Positions 8,285 through 17,257 of a stretch of 36,590 nucleotides of DNA are shown here, piece by piece. The translations under genes and the position numbers were made by a program. The notes below the pieces were generated by a model. That model did not search any database, was not told the DNA's origin, and saw only the letters and a list, made by a program, of their open reading frames with translations. This DNA is from Vittaforma corneae ATCC 50505. Lineage: Eukaryota > Microsporidia > Nosematidae. Within the stretch, counting starts at the first letter, position 1. Every line of letters begins with the position of its first letter. The DNA is taken from positions 80,022 to 116,611 of the forward strand of contig NW_006889841.1 of the NCBI RefSeq assembly GCF_000231115.1. Direction: 5' to 3'.

Positions 8285-9505
8285 CTATGCTTTAATTGAT
8301 TCATTACTGCCAACTGGTTTTGCATCTGTGCTTGCCTCCACCTTTGCCGCTGCTTGGCTCTTCAAAGATCCTTGAATTTTAAATATAAGGTAAAATATTA
8401 TAAATAGATATATCTGAATTTTAATGGCTACTTTGATATCGCTGGATTCTTCAAAATATCCAATGTATCGTGCAGCCTGCACCAGCACATTTGAAATAAT
8501 GAGTATGTTTAGCATATTCTTACTTCCAAACGTACTAACCTTAAGCTCACCAATCTTGAAATGAATGTTGAGAAAATCAAAACATATGATAATGGCCGTG
8601 TGTGACACATGCATTAAAAGACAATACGGTGCATTGTGGAGTCTTCTTGCAACAGGCTCGTAGAAGTAAGTTCCACAAAACAAAGCAACAGAAGCCATAA
8701 AGTACATCACAACCTTTTTCATGGATTTATCCATAACAACCGATTTTCCTATTTCCTGTGACATCAGATATGTGCCAAATTGTGGTACTAAAAACACTAT
8801 TCCCTCAAGGTTTGCAGTGAAAAAGTTTTTTCTATCGTTGTTTAGAATCTTAGCTTCAAGCCCGAGGAACAAGGCTATTTGGTACCAAAAGATCAAAACC
8901 AGCCCACTTACATATGGAAATTGTGGATTTACAAATATTGAAATTAGATTCAAAAGTGCCAGATCAATAAAGAAGTTAAAATGCTTGCCAAACTCTGCTT
9001 CTTTAATATCGACTCTAAGCAAAATTTTTGATAAAAGTCTGCAAATCCCAAAAAAGAAGCATTTTCCAGAGTTAATTAATTTCTTCTGTCTGCTAGCCTT
9101 AAATGAAACAAGGCCAGAATTAAATACAAAAGATCCAGCGCCTACGTCCATTAGCCTAAACTCGCAGTTCATGCTCTTCCCGAATCTACCGCTGTCATAG
9201 TTTTTAAAATCAGCAGCAAAGATAGCAAGACAAACTAAAAATGAAATGGTCATTCTCATTCTATCAATGGGATCAGTGTGAGTTGTGTAAGTGCGGTGGT
9301 ATTTTGTAGGAACAACTAAAAGCACAGTAATCAATGCTAGGTAAACGAGGTATGCTCTTTCAATAAACCTTAAAACTAGATACTGTGGAACTGAATAAAA
9401 GAGAAACTCAAGGAAAGTATTTGCAGGACAAATCCTAGAGTAAACTAGCATTGAAATTTGTGGGACTCCAATGATTTCCGCAAACTCAAAAAGTGTCAGT
9501 GGCAT
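8285..9505 (-). CDS. GWT1: GPI inositol acyltransferase Gwt1/PIG-W
   Basis: A 406-residue multi-pass membrane protein with about ten or more hydrophobic helices. It carries LAIFAADFKNYDSGRFGKS and then LMDVGAGSFVFNSGLVS, matching the family's D-F...R-x-A/G-K and LMD-G-GSF-F-GLVS signature, and later NLEGIVFLVPQFGTYL, equivalent to NREGI..LPGY. Gwt1 acylates the inositol of GPI precursors in the ER, a step in making GPI-anchored surface proteins. The C-terminal tail is polar (SQAAAKVEASTDAKP). Its presence together with phosphomannomutase in this window suggests that the organism keeps the GPI pathway. The start at 9505 is the first ATG and gives a normal family length. Confidence 0.9.
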   Translation of the reverse strand: MPLTLFEFAEIIGVPQISMLVYSRICPANTFLEFLFYSVPQYLVLRFIERAYLVYLALITVLLVVPTKYHRTYTTHTDPIDRMRMTISFLVCLAIFAADFKNYDSGRFGKSMNCEFRLMDVGAGSFVFNSGLVSFKASRQKKLINSGKCFFFGICRLLSKILLRVDIKEAEFGKHFNFFIDLALLNLISIFVNPQFPYVSGLVLIFWYQIALFLGLEAKILNNDRKNFFTANLEGIVFLVPQFGTYLMSQEIGKSVVMDKSMKKVVMYFMASVALFCGTYFYEPVARRLHNAPYCLLMHVSHTAIIICFDFLNIHFKIGELKVSTFGSKNMLNILIISNVLVQAARYIGYFEESSDIKVAIKIQIYLFIIFYLIFKIQGSLKSQAAAKVEASTDAKPVGSNESIKA

Positions 9506-9679
9506 TCAAGGATAGCTCCTGAAAATTTTTTGTTTGCAATGCTAGTTTAAAAAGGATCAAATCAATCAATGGCATGTCAGTGTGATTTACTACTGTCTAA
9601 TCGTTATACCTCCCTGACTCCACCAACTCACTTATTAAGTGCAAAAAGTCTATTTCTCTGCCTCTTTCCTTTTTGAAAG

Positions 9680-11068
9680 TTAAAACGCACTGTTATACGT
9701 CTTTTTCTTCAGTTTCACAACAATAGACAGCCCAACACTCTCATCTCTTATCTTTATTTTATCATCGTTTCTCCACGCAGGAATCTTTGCCATTTTCAGG
9801 GTTTTCAGTATATCAAACCATCTTTCGTAATTAAAAATTGGTATCTCAATAAATGCCAAGTCGTTAGATCCCGCACAGCTCATGCATTTGTAAAATGATG
9901 AATAGTACGAAAGGCCTTCATAAAGAACCAGCATTCTATTCCTAATTAATGTAAACTTCTCTTCTTCCTGCTCAGATAATACTCTGAATATTGAATCTTC
10001 CATTCGGTTAATGTTTAATATTCCCTTCTCGGATATTGCCTTGTTCAAATGATCCATGAGATGATGGAATGTCTTGCAATGTCCTCTAATTTCAGACCTT
10101 ACAACGTTATCTTCAACAAGTCTGTACAAGTAAAAGTGCTTACTGGCTGCAGAATTTGCCAATGTGCCATCAAAATCGGAAAATCCCAGCTTATGAATTT
10201 CAGAAACGACAAGAGAATCTAAGATGAACAGATTCCTAAAGACCGGGCTTTCGCTTATGTTTAAAATGTTGTTTAGATGGCTAAAGGTCAAGATATCGGT
10301 TGAATTGTACATCATTGTCTGTAGCAACTGTATTTTTCTATATGCATCGAGTTCTGCTTGTTTTGACAATCTACTGGACTTCCGGCCATGGTTTTTACTC
10401 TGTGCCATTTTAATATTTGTAATATGTGCATTTGCTTGCGTAGCATTTTTATCGCTTTTCATTAAAATGTATCTAAGTATTTTTAGCAAATTTCTGACAT
10501 GTCTGTTTTCATATTGGCTGTCAATGCTATCATCAAAATACATCCAGTCGATCTCGTATATTTTCACATTATTGCCTTCGTCCATCACAATGCTCTTTAT
10601 TGAAAATTCCGAAACTCTAATCTTCATTGTGGAGAGGTAGTTTAGAAGCACTAAAAGCTGAGCAATGATTTTTAGAGCATCTGTGCAGTTGATATCGGTG
10701 CTTGTTTCTATGTATCTTTCCAAAAACATCCCATTTGCTGCCGTCTGAACAATTACTTGATAGTTCTGAATTTTCTTGTTTATTAAAACTTTGGGCAGTG
10801 ACTTTACATTCAAAATAGACAAGATTTTATAAAGATCACAGACAGAATCAAAGGATGTTCTGTTATTGAGGCAGTTGAACTGCCCGACATTCTCCAGCTT
10901 TATTATTTTAATCAAAACGTCCTCGTTGGTTTTAATGTCAAATCCCTGGAAAACCTTCATCTTCTCAATAATTTTTATGGTTTTTATGAATTGGTAGTTG
11001 ATAAAAATCGAACGAAATTCCATCATGTCATGTAATTCATAATCCATTGCCGTGTTTATTTTCGGCAT
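9680..11068 (-). CDS. Divergent protein kinase-like protein, probable pseudokinase
   Basis: A 462-residue protein whose N-terminal 200 residues read like a kinase fold. There is an N-lobe with VLIKIIKLENV at about 51-61 (Lys54 or Lys57 as candidate ATP lysine), a beta4-beta5 hairpin near 100-120, a long helix 131-147, and a loop RVSEFSIKSIVMD at 151-163. That loop sits where HRDLKPxN would be and lacks both its aspartate and asparagine. DFG is replaced by YEIDW around 171-175. The C-terminal 230 residues are helical with CMSCAGSN and a beta-rich end, and resemble nothing I can name. An inactive or regulatory kinase relative is the inference; low resemblance means another fold cannot be excluded. 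It is codirectional with GWT1. Confidence 0.55.
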   Translation of the reverse strand: MPKINTAMDYELHDMMEFRSIFINYQFIKTIKIIEKMKVFQGFDIKTNEDVLIKIIKLENVGQFNCLNNRTSFDSVCDLYKILSILNVKSLPKVLINKKIQNYQVIVQTAANGMFLERYIETSTDINCTDALKIIAQLLVLLNYLSTMKIRVSEFSIKSIVMDEGNNVKIYEIDWMYFDDSIDSQYENRHVRNLLKILRYILMKSDKNATQANAHITNIKMAQSKNHGRKSSRLSKQAELDAYRKIQLLQTMMYNSTDILTFSHLNNILNISESPVFRNLFILDSLVVSEIHKLGFSDFDGTLANSAASKHFYLYRLVEDNVVRSEIRGHCKTFHHLMDHLNKAISEKGILNINRMEDSIFRVLSEQEEEKFTLIRNRMLVLYEGLSYYSSFYKCMSCAGSNDLAFIEIPIFNYERWFDILKTLKMAKIPAWRNDDKIKIRDESVGLSIVVKLKKKTYNSAF

Positions 11069-11205
11069 GCTTTTAAAGTTTCAATCTGAAACAACAAGTG
11101 ACAATAAATGCTTATTAAACTATAGTTGGGACAGTGTTTGACGAAAATAGTCAAATACATCCATCAACCTTATTCAAGATTTTGATTTGTGGATATCTGT
11201 CTATG

Positions 11206-11583
11206 TTACTTATTTGCACTCAGTCTGTTTTCAATCTCTAATAACCTCTTTTTGGCTTTTCTGAGAATTCCGCTAACCGCCAAAATGCTAAATCTCACTT
11301 CAGCTTCACTAACTTTACCCATCGAACATATTGTGTAGCAAACATACTTATGAATAGAAAGATTGCATCTAATAATTACAATACCAAGGCAGTCGTATCG
11401 CTCAACTACCTCAAAACAATCTATCATTCCAAGGACGTACTCGCCAAAATTAGTTTTGATTGAGTTGTAGAGCAGATTTTTAATTCCTTGAGCCAGCGCA
11501 GCATCTAAATGCGTACTTTCCCGACGATTTGTATGTCTGTAATCTATCTTCACAACGATGTATCTGTGCTTGAATCCAGCCAT
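11206..11583 (-). CDS. POP5: RNase P/MRP protein subunit Pop5
   Basis: A 125-residue protein matching the Rpp14/Pop5 family. It opens with FKHRYIVVKIDY, has a middle segment GIVIIRCNLSIHKYVCYTIC equivalent to the family R-C-x-R...V-W-A-L strand, and ends with the diagnostic VSGILRKAKKRLLEIENR (family VSGTIRKAQ). Pop5 is a core protein of RNase P and RNase MRP, contacting the catalytic RNA. POP1 of the same complexes lies at 19341 in this window, though not adjacent. The length is slightly under that of yeast Pop5. The ATG at 11583 is the only sensible start; no C-rich triplet stands right before it. Confidence 0.88.
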   Translation of the reverse strand: MAGFKHRYIVVKIDYRHTNRRESTHLDAALAQGIKNLLYNSIKTNFGEYVLGMIDCFEVVERYDCLGIVIIRCNLSIHKYVCYTICSMGKVSEAEVRFSILAVSGILRKAKKRLLEIENRLSANK

Positions 11584-11734
11584 ATTTCAGTTTTCTGGCT
11601 TAAAATTTTCGAGACGAAAAACTAAATATGGCTGGGGCTAAAAGTGCGAAAATGGCAGTAATGATAAAACACCTGCCGGTGCAAATGCAACAGCATTTGG
11701 AAGTATTTATTCTAGTTTTCCAAAGGACTTTTCA

Positions 11735-11737
11735 CCC
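11735..11737 (+). promoter_or_regulatory. C-rich start-proximal motif of the HDAC gene
   Basis: CCC directly abuts the ATG at 11738. Confidence 0.45.
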
Positions 11738-12769
11738 ATGAAAATCGCTTACATGTATGATGAAACAATAGGCCTTCATAGCTATGGAAAAGACCACCCA
11801 ATGAATCCTTTCAGAATAACAATGACACATTCGCTAGTCAAGTCATATCAACTAGAGCATTATCTGGACCTCTATGCTCCGACTAAAGTTCCAATTACGT
11901 ATCATAGCGATGAATATTTAAAATCAATCGGAGTGAAGGAGACGCCAGACTGCCCAGTATTTGAAAATATATTTGATTTCTGTGAAAGATATGCTAGTGC
12001 GTCTATTAATGGAGCATTCATTCTCAATTCTGGTCTCTACAACTGTGTCATTAACTGGGCCGGTGGTCTGCATCATGCTAAAAAAGAAGAGGCAAGTGGC
12101 TTCTGTTTTGTAAATGACATAGTTATGGCAATTCTTGAGCTTCTTTCAAAGTATGAAAGAGTCATGTACATTGATGTTGATGTTCATCATGGAGACGGAG
12201 TAGAAGAGGCATTTTTGGACAATGACAGAGTCTTAACTCTGTCTCTCCATAAGTATGGCGATGGATTCTTTCCTGACACTGGAACATTGATAACTGGTGA
12301 CTGGAAAGCACTGAATGTGCCACTTCAGAATGGAATAGATGATGACTCGTATAAATACATATTTGAGCCTGTGGTTTCAAATGCCATCAGAAAATTCAAG
12401 CCAAATGTAATTGTATATCAATCAGGTGCTGACTCACTAGCTGAGGACAAGTTAGGAACATTCAGCCTAAGCATAAAAGGACATGCTGAGTGTCTTAAGT
12501 TTGTGATGAGCTATGAAATACCACTTTTAGTACTGGGTGGGGGCGGCTACACTATACACAATGTTGCTAGGTGTTGGGCATATGAAACGGCGGTTCTCTG
12601 CGGTGCGCCCATCCCCGATGTTATTCCCGATGACAATCCGTTCAGACAGTATTTTGAGCCTAACTTCGAGACAAACCCAGAATTCTATCACAAGCATGCA
12701 AATCAGAATAGAAAAAAGTACTTAGACTCAATAATAGAGTTTTTACAAGACAAAATCGATAAGTTTTAG
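11738..12769 (+). CDS. Class I (RPD3-like) histone deacetylase
   Basis: A 343-residue deacetylase core with nearly every catalytic element intact. WAGGLHHAKKEEASGFCFVN gives the active-site His112-His113, YIDVDVHHGDGVEEAF gives zinc ligands Asp148 and His150, SGADSL gives the third ligand Asp232, and GGGGYTIHNVARCW gives the transition-state Tyr271. LSLHKYGDGFFPDTG is the class I loop. It removes acetyl groups from histone lysines in a corepressor complex. The tail beyond the catalytic domain seen in yeast Rpd3 is missing; the protein ends soon after residue 340. Whether it is the Rpd3 or Hos2 orthologue cannot be told by eye. Codirectional with La, 168 bases downstream. Confidence 0.96.
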   Translation: MKIAYMYDETIGLHSYGKDHPMNPFRITMTHSLVKSYQLEHYLDLYAPTKVPITYHSDEYLKSIGVKETPDCPVFENIFDFCERYASASINGAFILNSGLYNCVINWAGGLHHAKKEEASGFCFVNDIVMAILELLSKYERVMYIDVDVHHGDGVEEAFLDNDRVLTLSLHKYGDGFFPDTGTLITGDWKALNVPLQNGIDDDSYKYIFEPVVSNAIRKFKPNVIVYQSGADSLAEDKLGTFSLSIKGHAECLKFVMSYEIPLLVLGGGGYTIHNVARCWAYETAVLCGAPIPDVIPDDNPFRQYFEPNFETNPEFYHKHANQNRKKYLDSIIEFLQDKIDKF

Positions 12770-12926
12770 CACAATACTATAAATTTTATATAAATGATGA
12801 ATAAATACATTGTGGAAGCAACTCCCATGTGCACTATCATAAAATATGTCTATTATGTGGTGCTTATGATCTGTTTTATGTCTGCGTTTGCAACTTTGTG
12901 TATATTTTGCTATTTTGCAAAATTTT

Positions 12927-12930
12927 CCCC
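12927..12930 (+). promoter_or_regulatory. C-rich start-proximal motif of the La gene
   Basis: CCCC seven bases before the ATG at 12938. It supports this start rather than the in-frame ATG at 12794. Confidence 0.45.
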
Positions 12931-12937
12931 ACGTCTC

Positions 12938-13876
12938 ATGAGCATGGAAAAACTCAAAGAACAAATAGAATTCTATTTCAGCGACTCAAACTATTCAAGA
13001 GATAAGTTTATGATTGCAAAGGCATCTGAAAATGATGGGTTTATTCCTATTTCTGTTCTTCTTACTTTTAAAAGACTTCAGGCCATGAGCCCATCAGTAG
13101 ATCAAATTAAAGAAGCGGTTAGAGACTCAAAAATCGTAGAAATAAAGGACAACTTGCTCAGAAAAGTCCAAACCCAGGAATTCAAGGACTATTTGAATGA
13201 CAAGCAGATTTCTAAACGGGTCTTATACATGAAAGGGTTCGGTCTTGACTCTACGCTTGATAAAATCAAAGAGATTCTAGAAAGGTATTGCAAACCAGTA
13301 AGAATAACTATGAGAAGAAGCGAAGATAGAAGGTTTAAGGGCTCGTGTTTTGTTGAGTTTAGTTCAAAAGAAGAGGCAGAAGCTGCAATTAATTTGAAAA
13401 TTGAGGACAGGGTTGAAAGTCAAAATGAGGAGCAGGTAAAAAAGCAAAAGGTTGAGCCTAGCCTCATTGAGATAATGACTAAAGAAGACTATCTTTCGAC
13501 AAAGAATAAAGGAAAGGATGAAAAGAAGGATGAAATTTTTGGAGAGAAGGTCAAAAACAGTTTTATTCCCAAGTTGTTCAGGTTTGAATGCAGCAAAGAC
13601 CTTGACGTTAAAGAAATTAAGCAAGCGATCAAAGATTGCGCATTTGTCGATGCTCCAAAGAAGGTTATAAGAATGAAGTTTGCTGAAGAATGGACTGAGA
13701 AAGAATTTAATATTTCTGACGACGCGGACAAGAGCAATTCCAAAAGAAACGAAGAGAACGGCAGTAAAAACAGTTCGAAAAAAGGATTTATTAAGCTTAT
13801 CAAAATGACTGAAGAGGAAGCAAAAGAGTACTTGAAGGGTATAACAATAAAGAGAATAGGAAAAAACAATAAATGA
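12938..13876 (+). CDS. LHP1: La-type RNA-binding protein
   Basis: About 312 residues. The La motif occupies roughly residues 3-80 and contains QIEFYFSDSNYSRDKFM and the later FKRLQAMSPSVDQI. An RRM follows at about 90-155, with VLYMKGFGLD and FKGSCFVEFSSKEEAEAAI as its two RNP strands. The C-terminal part has a possible second, degenerate RRM and a lysine-rich tail. La binds the 3' oligo-U of RNA polymerase III transcripts such as pre-tRNAs. The open frame extends upstream to 12794 and would add a transmembrane-like stretch, which is implausible here; CCCC before 12938 supports the shorter form. Codirectional with the HDAC gene. Confidence 0.9.
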   Translation: MSMEKLKEQIEFYFSDSNYSRDKFMIAKASENDGFIPISVLLTFKRLQAMSPSVDQIKEAVRDSKIVEIKDNLLRKVQTQEFKDYLNDKQISKRVLYMKGFGLDSTLDKIKEILERYCKPVRITMRRSEDRRFKGSCFVEFSSKEEAEAAINLKIEDRVESQNEEQVKKQKVEPSLIEIMTKEDYLSTKNKGKDEKKDEIFGEKVKNSFIPKLFRFECSKDLDVKEIKQAIKDCAFVDAPKKVIRMKFAEEWTEKEFNISDDADKSNSKRNEENGSKNSSKKGFIKLIKMTEEEAKEYLKGITIKRIGKNNK

Positions 13877-14062
13877 ACCAATTTATTTTCAAAAGCAAAT
13901 CTGCCTTTAGTCTTTCAAATATTAAAACAGATCTTTGCGTTTAAATGTGTTTTAATGAGACTGATGTAGATTTTTCAATGAAGGCACGGTCGCGTTGCCC
14001 CACCAATCTGTTAATTAAACAAGCTTTGTGCATGTTTTACGTGCTTATCTAATAATTTCACT

Positions 14063-14575
14063 TTAAATATCAAAAAATCTCCTGAAATTTTCACAGCCTT
14101 TGACCTTTTTTGGGAGGTCAAGAATATAACTGGGAATGTCCTTGCCCACCAGAAAATTTGCCAGCCAGTTAGTAAAATTGTTGCAGTTATTATCAAAAAA
14201 GTCGTATGTATTTTCATTCCAGTTTGATTCGCAACTCCTGAAGAAATCTTCAAGAACGTCTTGGGAACAGCTTGTACTACCAAGCGAAACCCGTTCAATA
14301 CAAGGATTGAACATCGTTGTCCCTGCCTTTTGAACTACAAGTCCTCCGTGGAAGAAGTACTCGTTTCCATACGCTTCTATGGATGTGTGCCACACCCCAT
14401 CAACCTGAAAACCAAGAATCTGTAGAGAGAGTATCTTGGCCATGCCTTTGGACAGATCATACACTCTCAAAAACACCTCTTCACTATTCACTCTTGAACT
14501 TGCATCTAAACGTGTGTTTAGCTCTTCTTTCTCCATGTTCTGGGTGGTGCTGCATACATCCTTATTATCCTGCAT
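14063..14575 (-). CDS. PPPDE/DeSI-type cysteine peptidase
   Basis: About 170 residues of a PPPDE domain, the papain-like fold of DeSI desumoylating isopeptidases and related deubiquitinases. VFLRVYDLSKGMAKILS is the opening, VDGVWHTSIEAYGNEYFFHG carries the catalytic histidine, and YDFFDNNCNNFTNWLANFL carries the catalytic cysteine in the family NCN-F context. IPSYILDLPKKV closes the domain as usual. The active-site pair is intact, so it should cleave SUMO, ubiquitin or a related isopeptide; which one cannot be told. Starts at 14587, 14575 and 14533 are possible; CCC abuts the ATG at 14575. It is convergent with the La gene. Confidence 0.9.
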   Translation of the reverse strand: MQDNKDVCSTTQNMEKEELNTRLDASSRVNSEEVFLRVYDLSKGMAKILSLQILGFQVDGVWHTSIEAYGNEYFFHGGLVVQKAGTTMFNPCIERVSLGSTSCSQDVLEDFFRSCESNWNENTYDFFDNNCNNFTNWLANFLVGKDIPSYILDLPKKVKGCENFRRFFDI

Positions 14576-14942
14576 GGGTCCAAACAAACATTTATTTTTA
14601 TTTGTACTAATTTTTATGATATTTTATACACCACATCAGTTATACATTATTCGTGTAATGGCTTTACATCAATTGCGTATGGGCTGAAATACAATATCGT
14701 GAGAAGTTTGAAGTCGTTTTTATGACAGTAATATAAATGTGTGATAAGCTTATTTCGACTAGAATATGACGTTTCTAATTTAATTTTTATCGTCAGAGTG
14801 TAATTTATTTAAAGTTGTAAAGTAATTCAAAGCATGGAATCTTTGCAAAATGATACTTTATCTTATTTCATTTAAGCTTGTTTATTCAAGGCATTAATGC
14901 ATCAGAGAAATGCGGCAGGTGTGGTGTCAGCAGCTTGTTTAC
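14576..14942. other. Gene-free spacer between DeSI and Lunapark genes
   Basis: About 367 bases of A+T-rich sequence upstream of the DeSI gene and downstream of Lunapark. I see no tRNA, no repeat and no coding frame with a recognisable product. Confidence 0.4.
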
Positions 14943-15569
14943 TTAAATTCCGCTCTTTTCGTCCTTCTGTCCGCCCCTTCTTTCATTTCTGAAATCACAG
15001 TTGTAGCACTGAAAAAATGCAAAGTCATCGTTTTTGGGATCAATCAACCCATTATGAACCCCACATTTTCTACAGATTAGTGCATTTAAGTTTGAAGGAT
15101 CACTTCCAAGCACAAAATCTGTAACAGAGTCCAGCGCACTCCTTTTTTTTCGCTTTAATTGATTGAAAAACGTACTTCTGCTCTCTTCCTCCTCATATTT
15201 CTCGATTATTGATTTTGTTGTTGAAAAATTTACATCACTTTTGCACTGCTCAATTAAGCTCTTCCTTTCCTGTTTCAAAGCACTCAATTTTTTCTCTTTA
15301 TATTCGATTTTCTTCCTTTTTATTGTCTTTAGAAGATAGATTAGGCCTGTCAATGCCATAAAGAGTAGTGCCAGTGCTATTATCAATGGAATTTCAAAAA
15401 TATATGCAAAATATGAAGCAATCGGAATGGAGAAGAATGATATAAAGAGAGTTGAGTAGTAGCTCTGCCTCTTCAGCACATTTAGCTCATATTCATTCTT
15501 TATTACTTCATTTTCTAGATTTAGGAGCTTGTCTTTGATCGTGAGTTTCCGGGAGAAGACTGAGCCCAT
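14943..15569 (-). CDS. LNP1: Lunapark-type ER junction protein
   Basis: About 208 residues with the full Lunapark layout. MGSVFSRK fits an N-myristoylation signal, and a first coiled coil (KLLNLENEVIKNEYELNVLK) precedes two closely spaced membrane helices (residues about 40-85). A second coiled coil (KLSALKQERKSLIEQ) and a zinc ribbon near the end follow, ICRKCGVHNGLIDP and FFQCYNCDFRN, giving the CxxC...CxxC of the family. Lunapark stabilises three-way junctions of the tubular ER. The longer frame to 15680 adds an unrelated leader; CCC directly before the ATG at 15569 and the exposed Gly2 support this start. No ER-retention motif is evident. Confidence 0.9.
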   Translation of the reverse strand: MGSVFSRKLTIKDKLLNLENEVIKNEYELNVLKRQSYYSTLFISFFSIPIASYFAYIFEIPLIIALALLFMALTGLIYLLKTIKRKKIEYKEKKLSALKQERKSLIEQCKSDVNFSTTKSIIEKYEEEESRSTFFNQLKRKKRSALDSVTDFVLGSDPSNLNALICRKCGVHNGLIDPKNDDFAFFQCYNCDFRNERRGGQKDEKSGI

Positions 15570-15572
15570 GGG
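15570..15572 (-). promoter_or_regulatory. C-rich start-proximal motif of LNP1
   Basis: CCC on the minus strand directly abuts the ATG at 15569. It fixes the start so that glycine is residue 2. Confidence 0.5.
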
Positions 15573-15926
15573 ATGGATGATAAAAAGCATATTATTTGTT
15601 AAACAGTGCATTTTAATCAGAGTATTTAATATGAAGTGCTGAAGTATGCTACAAATAGTCCATTTTAATCTAACGCTCATCTAAGCTTCTACAGCAATCT
15701 GCCACGTTGTGTAAATACTAGCAATATAGTAATTACACCAGAAAGCTTAGGCCAATATCCAGGTTGCACTGTGCACAGTGATTAATGTTTCGTGGGTTGG
15801 CTTTTGGCTCTTTTTAGGAATAGATTGACGTAGCTCTTCTTCCTTCAAACAAATTTTTTCAACAGATCAATAAACGTTTAAATCAGAATAAAAATAAAAA
15901 ATTTTGTCTTCCCTTTAATTTTTGCA
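15570..15926. other. Shared divergent promoter region of LNP1 and a secreted-protein gene
   Basis: About 357 bases between divergent genes. It contains a perfect 14-base palindrome, CACTGTGCACAGTG, at 15767-15780, and an A+T-rich stretch at about 15880-15905 just before the next gene. CCC lies at 15911-15913, thirteen bases before that start. No gene seen. Confidence 0.4.
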
Positions 15927-16625
15927 ATGAATATCTGCTCAAGATCAACGGTCCTGTTAATAGTTTCTGCTATTATCAGCTCAGTTGCATGTGTGTTGAG
16001 CCCAGATGAGCAGCTATCTCTTGATTTGGATGCTTTTGACTCAGAGAACTTTGAGGATGTAGTTGAGCACCATTCTGACGAGACTTTTCATCAGGTTATT
16101 GCATCAAAAAGCTGCAATGAGCATTTGGACAATATAACCAGGCTTTGCACACAGTTGGAACAGTGTATTGAAACTATGAACAAAAGCCAGAAGATCCATT
16201 TTCCTGCCTTGCTACTCGAGAATGTCCAAAATTTAACGAGCCTTTGTAGGAAGGTTTGTGAACAAGTAGGAATACAACGCCTAAACTATAAAAGAGAGTG
16301 CACGACAAAGCACTACAATTTTAGTCTATTGAAGTTTGCAGAGATGCTGTTTGATGTAAGGGAATACATTGAAGCTCAAGTAACCATTTCAAAAAATATC
16401 CACTCCAGAATTAATAATAAGTCCATTGAAATGCCGCCAAAGTTCACGAATAAGTCAGACACTTTCAGTGAATGCACTGGTGGAAAAGCCATATTTAGAG
16501 AGTTTATGACAACCTTTTACTTGCATTTATTAGGCCTGTCTCGTTGCCTTGAATCAAGAGTTGGTCCAGACTATAGCAAGGAGAATGTAAGCCCAGTCAC
16601 TGAGCCAGAAAACACACGTTTTTAA
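15927..16625 (+). CDS. Secreted cysteine-containing protein, function unknown
   Basis: A 232-residue protein with a clear signal peptide: basic start, hydrophobic core LLIVSAIISSVAC, and a probable cleavage near residues 22-25. The mature part begins acidic (LDLDAFDSENFEDVVE), then is helical with about ten cysteines, several in spaced pairs (LCTQLEQC, LCRKVCEQ), suggesting disulphides. There is no second membrane segment and no evident GPI signal. Several N-x-S/T sites occur by sequence, though whether this organism N-glycosylates is unknown. I recognise no family. Spore wall, polar tube or host-directed secretion are all possible for such a protein and none is supported over the others. Confidence 0.75.
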   Translation: MNICSRSTVLLIVSAIISSVACVLSPDEQLSLDLDAFDSENFEDVVEHHSDETFHQVIASKSCNEHLDNITRLCTQLEQCIETMNKSQKIHFPALLLENVQNLTSLCRKVCEQVGIQRLNYKRECTTKHYNFSLLKFAEMLFDVREYIEAQVTISKNIHSRINNKSIEMPPKFTNKSDTFSECTGGKAIFREFMTTFYLHLLGLSRCLESRVGPDYSKENVSPVTEPENTRF

Positions 16626-17257
16626 AGCAAATGGCCTGAGCTATACCTTTATATTTAATTAAAGGTGCTATGAGAAAATATCTTTAATTAAATAAAACTT
16701 TAACAAACTACTGAAACTCAGTGCTTGATTTAACATTTAATTACCTGTTGGTCTGATCATTATTGACATATTGAGACTATTTATTAAGCTTAAGATGGAT
16801 TGATAGACATTTGATTTTAAGTCTTTTTAAAGAAGCTGTTATTGTGTTATTTCTAAAATGGTTTATGCTCTGAAGCCTTGGCCAATCAAGTTGGAGGAGT
16901 AAGTTTAATACAAGGACTATGCACGCACAATAGCTTCCTATTTTTAGTATAAACTTAATTGTACAATCCAGGAAGAATACAAGCAGTAATGGGAATGAAC
17001 GTATTTCATACATTTTAGATCTTGTAAATGTCAATAAAGCTTGTAAACACTTTATTTTAAAGAGTGGCTTCGCCTTTAATCTCTGTCACTGACTGAGTAA
17101 CAATTCACTAGTCCATTTTGATGGTTTTATGCACATCACCGTTGTGATGTATTCTTAAACTCTCATAAATCCTAGCCTTCGACTAAACGCACATGCTTAA
17201 GACAAAGGTCTAATCAAATAGAAACGGTAATGAACTAGACACAGTCAGTACACCTTT
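16626..17257. other. Largest gap: 632 bases without a supported gene
   Basis: This lies between the convergent ends of the secreted-protein gene and the MscS gene. The minus-strand frame at 16777-17034 could give a short hydrophobic protein, but it opens on a TTG; its first ATG would give about 78 residues with no known motif and no C-rich triplet. I therefore do not call it. ATCTTTAATTAAATAAAACTTT near the left end may serve 3' processing. No tRNA-like cloverleaf seen. Confidence 0.4.

Noticed and set aside
8721..9200. 159-codon plus-strand frame opposite GWT1
   Set aside because: GWT1 motifs run through the same stretch on the minus strand; this is the antisense shadow.
12794..12937. Membrane-spanning N-terminal extension of La
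   Set aside because: The La family starts at the later ATG, and CCCC sits before that ATG; the extension is most likely untranslated.
16777..17034. Minus-strand 85-codon hydrophobic frame
   Set aside because: The nominal start is TTG, there is no C-rich triplet, no recognisable motif, and the gap is A+T-rich enough for such a frame by chance.
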